A stretch of DNA of 64,000 nt from Nelumbo lutea. Lineage: Eukaryota > Streptophyta > Magnoliopsida > Proteales > Nelumbonaceae. The stretch covers positions 15,620,499 through 15,684,498 of the forward strand of contig JAKGHH010000006.1 in NCBI GenBank assembly GCA_022828595.1. The letters run 5' to 3'. Position 1 is the first letter of the stretch; each line of letters begins with the position of its first letter. A model generated the notes under the pieces. That model saw only the letters and a program-made list of their open reading frames with translations, did no database searches and had not been told where the DNA came from. Positions 21,960 through 31,715 of this stretch are shown piece by piece. Made by a program: the position numbers and the translations under genes.

Positions 21960-24900
21960 ATGTTCAATTTCGATGATATTCAGTCACAGTATAACAACAC
22001 CAATATGGATGCTAGTGGTTTTACGAATGATGTTACTAGAGTTGCCACCGCTAGTACTACTACTAGGGGAAAGAAAAATGGTAGTAAGCTGACTGGCCTA
22101 GTCTGGAAATTGTTTACCATAGAGGAGGTTGAGGGAAGGGGAAAATAAGCTATTTGTTATAAATGCAGGAGTGGTTTTTAGTTATAGTAGCAAGGGTGGT
22201 ATTGGCCATTTTGATAGACATATGACCACTCATATGAAAAATGAAGATAATAATAAAAAATCACAATCACAAATTAGGCATGAGGTTTTTTAATAGTTTT
22301 TAACATTCTCAAGAAAAATGCGAGAGAATTAGTAAAATATGTTTTACATGTTAAACAACCATTTTTATTAGTTAAAGACACAAGGCTAGAAAGATTTTTA
22401 CAACAATATTTAAATCCCCACTAAAAAAAAGTTTTTAGAAATATTATTAGATCAAATACTTTAAAATGGGAAAATTTCTTAAAGTACTCCTAAGGTTTAG
22501 GAATTTGACTTAGTCACCCCTACTATTTAGAAATTGACTTAAAGTACCCCTAAGTTTTCTGACAATTGACGATCATTGATTAATGTTAATAGAAATATTG
22601 AAAAGACTATTTTACTCTTTAATCTTCTTTAAATTTCAAAATGAAAACAATCACTGCTCTATTTCTACTTTTTCAAAATGGGAGGAAGACGAAGCTACAT
22701 AGGACTCCGAATCTCCTGCCCACAAGAACCCTGTCCACACCTACCCACAATACACTACCCCCTATGAATTGGGAACATCTCCCCCTGCATAAATGCAGAG
22801 GATGAGATGTTCTCCATGTGCAGCTGCGAGAAATGTGGGTAGAGTTCTCGTGAGCAGGAGATCAGGACTCACTACATAAAGCCAGCTTGACTATGTAGCC
22901 TCAAATCAAGCTGCCAATGGCTCAATTAAAAAGAAGATATTCCTACTATCAAAATAGCTATTTTGCACTTAAGCGCAAAGCTTCTTTCTTGTTTCTCATC
23001 CTCACCATCAACATTACACGTACAATCCCCAACTTCTGTCTTGAGCGCCAAACTTCTTTCTCATTTCTCATCTTGAAATTGCCAAGCTTCTATCTTAACT
23101 ATTCTCCATTTGAACAACCAAATATGAGTTCCAAAATAACTAGGTAGAGCTCCTTCACACTAATTCTTTTAACCATAGGTGAATAAACCAACTAAAAACT
23201 AATTCGTTGCATTGTTAATCGACATCTTCGTGTACTACGACACTCAAATGTTGCTCGGATACATGAACACCCAAGCCTTTGAGCCAATAGATCTAGGGGC
23301 AAGTTTGACTTGAACTTGGCTTGGTAGTGAGTTCCATTCTTCTTGACATTGCCCTTGTAAAATGTAGGCCAACCACTTGCCGTAGTACCATGCGACCTCC
23401 TCCTTGGTGTTCGCGCCCTCACTCTGAATCAGTGACGTAAAAGCTTATTTCTTTCAATTCCTCTTCCTTTTGTCAAAGTTCTCTCCTACTGAATATATCC
23501 TCTATTATCTTTTCTCATTTACTCTCACGCTAGAGAGTAATAGTCTCTCTGTATTGTTGAAACTGGGTTGAGCATTGTCAAACCCCCTTGTTTAAGGTTT
23601 TTACTTTTTAGTGTTGGAAATAAAAATCTTGAAGAAAGCAGAGCACCAGTTACAAAAGGGTAATATTGGGTTTTAAAAAAGTCTTGTTGGTCACGTGATG
23701 CCACATGTGAATAGATTGTGACGAAACACTAATGGATGTTAACAACAAGGGAGGTTTTAGATAATTGTTAAAAAACTTAAGGGCACTTTAAGATAATATG
23801 TAAATAATAAGGGTAGAGGTAATTAATTTCCTAAACCATAGGGGTAGTTTAATAAATTTATTTTTATCCATATAAATAAAATTTATTTTCTACTTTATCA
23901 GCATGTAATTTTAAAGTTGCACTTACTTTTAATATTTGGATTTCTAAATATAAATACAAATTATATTTTTATTATTCAACATTTTATTGATGAAAAATGA
24001 CTTTTACAAAAAAGAATTTTAAGTTTTAATATGATTGAATAGTAAATATTGAACCAACAATTGCTACAAGTATTTTAAATACTTTATATACTTATTTTCT
24101 ATTAGTTTTGATAATACTAGTAATAATGATTCAAAAATAAATATTTTAAAATCTCAATTAAAATGATGTTTAAATGGTGAATTATTTCATAATAGATGTG
24201 CATGCCACATTTTAAATTTATGTGTTCAAGATGCTTTAAATATTAATTCCCATCATATTTCTACAATTAGAAATTGTATTACATATATTTGAAGTTTTGG
24301 AACAATAAAACAAGAATTTAAATATTCATATCAAAATATGGTTTAAAATATAAAAGTTTTGTATTAGATATTTAACATAGGTGAAATTCTACCTATTCTA
24401 TTTAAGAAAGTTGTATTTTAGGCAAAGATATTCTTAGTAATTTTTATAATGAAAAATGCCACATGATTTATAATTGATGATGATTGGAAAATGACAATTT
24501 GTATAAAATACAACTAATGAATTTTTGGGTGTTTATTACCCAATTTTTTGTATTTTAGTTAATCATTTATTTATGATTAGTGAATATTTTGCAAAATATA
24601 GAAATAATTTAAATTTTCATAATGTTATTAAAATAATGGAGGTTACATTTAAAAAATATTGAAAAAATACTTCTCCTCTATATTGCTTTGCTACTATGTT
24701 AGATCCTAGGATTAGGAAAAATGGTTTAGATGTTTTATTTGAATCTTACTATGAAAATATAAATATTGATATTGAAAATAAAAAAGAGGAAATTAATAGT
24801 TTATTATTTGAAATATGCAATTTATATGAATCTTAATTATTAGGTTATAGGAAAACTTGTATAGGTATGACTTTCACATCTAAAATATTTAGTTCTAATA

Positions 24901-25320
24901 GTGAAAGGAAAAAATTTTGGTCTTTAATAAATAAAAGGTAGAAATCTACTGCCACTTCATCATCAAGTTCATTTATTGAACATAATTTTTATTCACAAGC
25001 TATTTTTTTCTAATTTAATTGATTTCCTTGACTTGGAGGAATTAAATAATTTTTATATTTTATATATCTCGGTAGATTGGATATGGATTATCTAATTTGT
25101 CGTCATGGTATGTGATCTATTAATCCCTTTGATGTTTATAATTTCATTAGAGTCTTGTTTTAGTGCAGGTACTAGGGTGCTACATGACAAGAGAAGCTAC
25201 ATGAATTCACATGCTTGAAAGTGTGGTTGGATGCTAAGAATAAACTACATAGTAAAGGAGGGTATGATACTTTACCTGATATTTCACCAAAAGCAGATGA
25301 TGTAGATTAGGGTCAAGGAT
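21960..25320 (+). pseudogene. hAT transposase pseudogene, copy 2 (split)
   Basis: The N-terminal open frame 21960-22148 contains KNGSKLTGLVWKLFTIEEV, followed out of frame by BED-finger parts (AICYKCR and GGIGHFDRHMTTHM) up to about 22260. Coding stops at 22467 where another transposon is inserted and resumes at 23864. Middle parts (CACHILNLCVQD near 24200-24240) and the late part (CFATMLDPRIRKNGLDVLFE near 24685-24745) match copy 1. The C-terminal dimerisation region is partly kept near 25150-25310 (AGTRVLHDKRSYMNS). Stops and shifts are throughout. It is not functional. Confidence 0.72.
22468..23863 (+). mobile_element. Mutator-like non-autonomous element nested in hAT copy 2
   Basis: The ends are imperfect inverted repeats: GGAAAATTTCTTAAAGTACT on the left and the complement of AGTTTAATAAATTTAT on the right, with further matching out to about 60 bp (the AAGGTTTAGGAATT region). 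Subterminal sequence at both ends is shared, in opposite orientation, with 26631-28282. The interior (22680-23600) is unlike that of the other copy. A clean 9-bp target duplication was not recognised. No transposase is present. The minus-strand frame 23422-23192 inside it (MRARTPRRRSHGTTASGWP) is unrecognised. Confidence 0.65.
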
Positions 25321-25790
25321 GATGGAGTTGGAACTTGAAGAAAATGCCAAAGTCAATATTTTTTTGGTATACTCAATAACTGTATAGCATTTTTAAAATT
25401 TATTGTAAATTTTGTTTTTCAATTTTACTTAAATTATGTTATTTTTCAATACTATTGTAATTTTTTATTTTCAGTTTTATTATATTGTTTTTATATTTTA
25501 TTCCATTTCCAATATTATACTGTATTGTTTAAATTCAAATGAAATAAAATTTCTAAAGTTTTCTTTTGATCGGGTGAGTAGAAGTGGGATAAATTAAGGG
25601 GACACGTTATTAGTAACGTATTGGGGTTAATTTTATTTTTACGTAATTGTATGTGAAACGGCTGAGTTTAGTGTTTAATGCCTTATTTGTAGGGGGGGCT
25701 GACTTTGGCTAGGCCCACAGCCCAGCCCGTAGCTCAGCTTAGGCCAAATCCACGGGCTTGACCTATTAAGGATCCCAAAGCTGGTACAAC

Positions 25791-26630
25791 TTGATTTATA
25801 CCTCTATATAGGGTGGAATGTTTGCATACCTTATTTATGCTTATTATAGAACCTCCATGTATGGTGCCCCACCGAGAGGGATGCCTAATCCCTTTCCTCT
25901 CCTATCCAAGTCTTACCCGGACTGATTAGATTGGCTCCTCACATATGGAATCACTAGAAATACCACAATGATTTTAAGTTGATGGATGTTGACTCCCAAT
26001 TCATTCACAATGATGGATGTTGACTCCAAATCAGTCCATGTGAACCATTTTCTAATGCTCACATTTTTAGTAAATGACCCAAAGATTTGCTTAAACTAAA
26101 TGACAATATGAAATTAGCAAGCAAATTTTAATAAATCCAAAATACTATATACAAATTTATATGATGTCGGAAATACTTACAGCCAATCAATCAGTATCAA
26201 CCAATCAGGTGTATTCATCAAAATTCATGGGGTGATTTGATTGGTCAAAACTCTTCCATACCAGGCTTTTCAAGTATCATAGAATTTTCCATTTCTATAT
26301 TATTAAGACTTAAGATATAAAAATTCAAAAATTTACCAAAAAAATTCGGATTTTATGATACCAGCTGATTGGTGATTGGTAACAAGTTTTCCAGTATCAT
26401 ATTCGAACCCAATTGATTTTTTTATTTTTATTTTTGTGGTTGAATATAGGGTTTTTCTTGTCATTACACATTATATAGGGAAAGTTTAAGTAATAATCCC
26501 TTAAGTTAATTACCAACAGGCATTCAAACCCGTTGGATTCAATAATTACAGAAATCTATGGCGCAAAAAATTGCGATAATGAGATTAATATTTGGGGTCC
26601 TACAATCACAATTCACAAATGACCGGAATA
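25791..26630. other. Non-coding, old repeat at 25855-25985
   Basis: No gene seen. Bases 25855-25985 are a diverged relative of 14205-14345 (shared GGATGCCTAA/GGGTGCCTAA, TACCYGRACTG and GGAATCACTA/GGAAGTCACTA phrases in the same order). Bases 26180-26410 contain loosely inverted CCAATCA/TGATTGG words that may be an eroded MITE. Confidence 0.4.
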
Positions 26631-28282
26631 GGGTAAATTTCTTAAACTATCTTTATCATTTAGTTAATTGAGTAAGTGTATCTTATTGTTTGAAAATTCA
26701 CTAACGATACGGACTAAAATCTTCCCTTACCTTTAACATTCATTAATGCTCCACCACAATCTATGCACAAGTGATCCCACGTAACCTATACAATTTTTTT
26801 TAAAACCCAATATTACCCTTATACCCTAAGCCCCTACTCTCTCTATCTTCTAAGTCCTCCCCCCCCGCCTCTGTCTCTCTCCGGTCTCTCTCGCCATTCT
26901 CAAACCTCCCCCTCTGCGTCTCATCTCTCTCCTCTCTTCCTCTATTTCTCTTTCTCTCATTGTATGCTTGCATACTCATCAACTCAGATTAATACTAATT
27001 CAAAATACCTCTTTTCATTTCCAGTTGGTCTTTGGTTATTTGTTGTATTTAGATCCGCTGTTGGAACAATGAGTTGCAGCGGTGGTGGCGATGATGAAAC
27101 AGTAAAATGAGAGAGGACTCGGAGGAGAGAAGGAGAAGAAAAAAAAAGAAGAGAAAGTGTGAGAGAATAACAGAGATCAAAGTGCCATCGCTGTTTCTGG
27201 TTCAAGCAGAGGTCGATGATGAAAGGTACTGTAACAGGAGAGAGAAATGGGGGAGAATGGCCGGAGGGGTGCCGCTGGTTCACCACCGCCCATCTGTTTT
27301 CGTTCGAAGAGTGGTCATCGCCGTCCCGGTCAAAGAAAGAGAGAGAGAGAGAGGAGGGGAGTGGAGAGGCCACCCCTGGCTACACATCCCGGTCAGCGTG
27401 GGAGCAAGAAGCCGCCATCAACACTGAGCTCAGAGTGGACGGCTACCTCAGCCCATTCCTAGTCACCGGATAACAGGGCACAAAGAGGGAAGCCACGATT
27501 GTCAGGCCAAGATCTTTGGTTGAACCTCTTTTTAACAATAGAAGATCTTCCGTCTTCAGCAGAAACTGATCCATTAACCGAAGGGGTGCCGCTGGTTTGC
27601 CGCCCCTCTGTTTTCATTCGAACAGGGGTCATCGCCGCTGCCGGAGCGAGAAGGGGGGTGTCGCTGGTTCGCCGCCCCTCTGTTTTCGTTCGAAGAGGGG
27701 TCATCGCCGTTGCCGTAGCGAGAACGGGGGTGTCGGTGGTTCGCCGTTGTGTGCAGTTGCGTCTTCACTGTTTCGAAGAGGGGTGCCGCTGGTTCGCCGC
27801 CCCTCTGTTTTCATTTGAAGAGGGGTCATCGCCGCCGCCGGAGCGAGAAGGGGGGTGCCGCTGGTTCGCTGCCGTGTGCAGCTGCATCTTCACTCTTCAC
27901 TGTTCGAAGAGGGGTGCTGCTGGTTCGCCGCCTCTTTATCTCTTTCTTACCTGTCTTTTTTCCCATCCCTTCCCTCATTTATTTTTTGCATTTTGGATCA
28001 TTGTTCACCATCATCTTCAAACTCCCAAACTCGAGCTAGACGTCACAGCGGCGACAAAGCGTAGATTCTCCAATAGGCAGAATCCGATGTTATGAAAGGG
28101 GTTTTTAGGTGAAAAAATGATTGGGATCTAAGTGCTGAAATCACCGATTTCAGTGTTTCTTTTGCTTTTTCTCTGTTTTATTTTGAAAATTTGAAAAGAA
28201 GTAAAGGGTAAAATAGTATTTTTTGCCTTTCCGTTAACGGTCGTTAACGGTAAGTTAAACGGGTAGTTTAAGAAATTTACCC
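26631..28282 (+). mobile_element. Mutator-like element with GC-rich interior
   Basis: The termini are near-perfect inverted repeats: GGGTAAATTTCTTAAACTAT at 26631 and the complement of GGGTAGTTTAAGAAATTTAC ending at 28282. Bases 26715-26825 match the reverse complement of 23661-23760, and the other end matches 22580-22660 in reverse. Between shared ends lies an unrelated, GC-rich 1-kb interior with a tandem array. No transposase is present. The flanking 9-mers do not match. It ends 212 bp before the start codon of the next gene. Confidence 0.75.
27260..27960 (+). repeat. GC-rich tandem array in the Mutator-like element
   Basis: Units of about 70 bp run GGGGTGCCGCTGGTTCGCC, CCCTCTGTTTTCGTTCG, then GGGGTCATCGCCG and an AGCGAGAA end. 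They alternate with shorter 56-60-bp units containing GTGTGCAGTTGCGTCTTCAC. Array members start near 27265 (isolated), 27585, 27652, 27722, 27780, 27850 and 27910. The array keeps a 198-codon plus frame open (27499-28095). Its peptide is arginine-, glycine- and valine-rich with no known domain, so I do not treat it as a gene. Confidence 0.75.
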
Positions 28283-28365
28283 AAAAAAACAAAAAGGTAA
28301 ATGGCATAGTAACGAAAAAAACTGAAAGCCAAGCATACCACTCTCCTGCTGAGAAGGGACGAACG

Positions 28366-28476
28366 ATGGATATGGAATTTGGGTTGCTGTGGCTCCAAAT
28401 CGAACACGAAGTGAGGCTTATAAAACTTTACCCGCTAACCCGCCCATCTATGACTACCGTCCTTTCTCCTCTCTGA
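28366..28476 (+). promoter_or_regulatory. Possible upstream ORF in 5' leader
   Basis: An ATG at 28366 opens 36 codons ending with TGA at 28474-28476, 18 bases before the main start. A second in-frame ATG at 28450 gives an 8-residue version. It matters only if transcription starts upstream of these ATGs. Confidence 0.35.
28419..28427 (+). promoter_or_regulatory. TATA-like box of the SDR39U1 homolog
   Basis: TTATAAAAC lies about 70 bp before the start codon and 137 bp after the end of a Mutator-like element. If used, transcription would begin near 28450. No other clear core element was seen. Confidence 0.4.
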
Positions 28477-28494
28477 GCTTCAATTACTTCGTCA

Positions 28495-31400
28495 ATGGAG
28501 CTCTACGGAGCTACTCTTTCTTGGACAAGCTCCATATCTCTGCCGATTCACATTGCACAACCTCCATCTGTAAGTGCCGAGAGCTTTACTCAAGTATTTA
28601 TAATTATTGTTACCGTTGTTCCTTTTGATAATGGTTTTGTTGTGGTATTGTGGTCTCTAAATTTATTACTGGGTCCGTAGATATGGGGGATTAAGAGATT
28701 TAGGCTCTTTTGTCTCAACAACATCAAGAATGTCTCTGATGAGACTCAGAAGGTATGTATTACTTCTATGTATTGCTTTTCTTTCTTGGATATTTGGATA
28801 TTTGGATATTTGGTTTCAGTCATCTGTGTTAGAGATGATTTTTTTTTGGCGGTCACTGCATTTCCTTATTTTTTTTTCAGTGGTTGTATTTGAGTTCTTT
28901 CTTCTAATTTTCCAGATATCCCAGCTGCCTCTTCTATGTTGTGATTTGATTTTCTGCTTTTAACCTACTAAGAATGTTACTGAACAGTGAACACTTGTAT
29001 TTGTTTTAATATGTTGTTCTGCATTAATATTTCGGTTTTCCCCTTCAATGATATTCTTCGTTATTAATTCAGTTGTTCCAAACAGTTGCCTTCTCTTTAC
29101 ATTTTTTTTTCTTTTCTTTTATAGATAGTAACGCGGATCAGGGTTTTCCTGGTATGGGCTTTGAGTGATATTAGTGTCGGTGGGAGTGACTGTTGAAGGA
29201 ACAAAATGACTTTCTGCTATGTGCATTGCAGCTTGATATTTCTATGACTATAAGAATCAATATCTTCCATTGATCTAATCATTTCTAATTTTTTTTAGTT
29301 CTTTCCTGGCCCTGCTTTATATTTTTCCCTCATGAATATAACTTGGATTTTAATGAGAACTGGTTATGCTAAATCTTCCCAGAAATTAATTTTCCTGACA
29401 CAATTGTATCATAGAATATGCCTACTTCTTAGGTTCTACCCATTCATTTTAACTTCTACTATGCTAAAGAAGGTGCCCCATGAATGAGAAATTCAGTTTT
29501 AACTGCATGGCAAAATGTCTTTGGGCTATCCAACCAATTTTCTTTACCACCTTGTCATCCCATCAGTGTTCAAATTCTTATTATGGGAATTTCTTTTGGG
29601 AAAGTGCTTTATAGCTGTGAGAAATGCAAATACTTTTCCAAAACAACTTCTACATCCATCACAGGCAGCTACTGATCAATTTGGTCAGTAGCTTTGCTCA
29701 TATCCCCTATAAAGGGACGTAGTCCAAAGATTGAAATGAAAGGAACTGGTGACTTCTACGGTTCTACTTGCAATCTATTTATTAGATTTCTTCTACATAT
29801 CAATTTTTTCTTTCAAACAGATGGTTAATTTATAGTATCTCATTATTGTCTTGTAGCCTTTGCCCATCCTAGAACTTGATATGGCCTACCTATTGGATAG
29901 AGCCTGTTGATGCATATTAGGCCTGTTCATGGGCTGTGCTTCAGGCTCGGTCATGAACATTTTACATTGCTTTGGGCTTGGGGTTCTTTGGCTAAGTCCA
30001 TTCAAATTTTGACAAAAGCTAAGCCTGGGCTCAGCCCATGAACAGGTCTAATGCATATAAGAGCCAAGGCACCCATGTAGTGTCAATGAAATGGATTTTG
30101 TGGCTGTCAGGACTCAAGAAGTCTATTTGATAAATTTTGTATTTCCACGAGTATTTCATTAACTCATTTGAGTCCATTGTAGGATAATCGGATGGTTGTA
30201 TCAATAACAGGAGCTACAGGTTTTATAGGTAAAAGATTGGTCCAAAGGCTGTATGCAGGTAATGGTTTCTCGACTTTGTAGCAATGCTATAATAATTGCA
30301 TTATATTATGGTTTATAATAATAAGGTTGACCATATAAAACATGAATAGAATACGATTTCAAGGCAAGACATAGGCTGATAAATGTTGAAAGAACTTTGT
30401 ATATGATTTTCACTAAACTCTGTATCATGTTCCTGAATCTTATTTGTCTGTAATGTAATACAACTATCATCGCAATCTTAAACCGCATTAAAGAGATGTT
30501 AAGAACTTTTAATGTTTTGTACTCTCAAATATGTTTGCTTCTTGTTCTTGAAAATTCCATGCATTATCTTGCATATCAGAGTATCAGTTTTCAGGTCCTT
30601 CCTTGTTATTAGATGGGGGTCTGTTCATTTGATATCCTTGAGTAATTTGCAGGTTCCTTACCATGCTTGGTCTCATCTGTCTGGTAGTTGAAGTTTATTT
30701 TTCTGAACAATTCTGGAAATTTGGGTGCATTGTAATATGGGCACTGTCATCGTATACAAGGAATACTTTGTGAGGCCTAGGTTTTTGGTAATTTCCTATG
30801 GAAGTTGATGGCAGTGCCTATACTAGCATGCCCTCATATAGCTAAGATTGCTCCTCTTTTTATTGTTTTACAGTTAAATCCTATAGATATAATTGCCTCC
30901 TGTCATGTAGTTTGTCCTTGATTACACCATATATCTATATTCCATGTACTATATATAGAAATCCTCAATTATATGCAAACTTTCATGACATGTTATAGTG
31001 TTATAAGTAGCCAGGACCAACCTTTTGTGGGTCCTACCGGTAGACATTATCAGTGAAGAACCATTGTGATTGAATAATATACAAATTCTGTTAGCAAGAT
31101 GTTAACAAGAATTAGTATGTCTTTATCAAAAATCTGCTGCAGTCTAAATTTCTGGATTCCTTCTGCACTGACAACCAAGAACATATCTTCCCTTTGATTC
31201 TTTCCAGTACCGCACTCCTCTTTGGAACTATGGTTCTGAAATATCCAATCATTTCTCTTCTCCAAACACACCAGACCACAGACGATGGAAGTAGGCCCCA
31301 GACAATTCTGCCTTTTTACTTAAGCACGCCAGCTATGCATAAGTGACATGGTGGACATTGGGAAGCACACCACCCATTGGAACATTGCAAGAACTGTGCT

Positions 31401-31682
31401 CCGCACTGTGGCTGTAAATGGGAAATGCAAGAGTAGGTGATTTACTGTCTCCACATCTGTGGAATAAAAGAGAGCATGCCCCCTGCTTTGCAGCCCATCA
31501 CAAGTCGAACACTTCTTGGATACTACCGTCCAAACAAAAAAGTTAATTTTAGAGAGAGCAGACTGCTGGATTTTTCTATCAGGAAGTTCACTCGTACTGC
31601 ATTGGTTCAGTTTCCTGTGAAATGATTTCACTGAGAACAGCTGGTATAGAAATGATTTAGTTCTATACTTACAAATAGTCTT

Positions 31683-31715
<33 letters not shown>

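Larger units (their letters stand above)
21184..25790 (+). mobile_element. Decayed hAT DNA transposon, copy 2, with nested MULE
   Basis: Same family as the element at 1756-4850: GC-rich ends with GGCCC and GCACGAC words (21190-21370 and 25695-25775), a similar leader (21385-21880) and colinear transposase remains. It is interrupted by a Mutator-like element at 22468-23863. Ends are estimated from the GC-rich subterminal zones. It lies directly downstream of the beta-glucosidase fragment. Confidence 0.65.

Noticed and set aside
26180..26410. Inverted CCAATCA/TGATTGG words as a MITE
   Set aside because: Pairing is short and scattered and no target duplication could be found.
27499..28095. 198-codon open frame in the Mutator-like element as a real gene
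   Set aside because: It is built from tandem repeat units, other frames are also open, and no domain or splice structure is seen.
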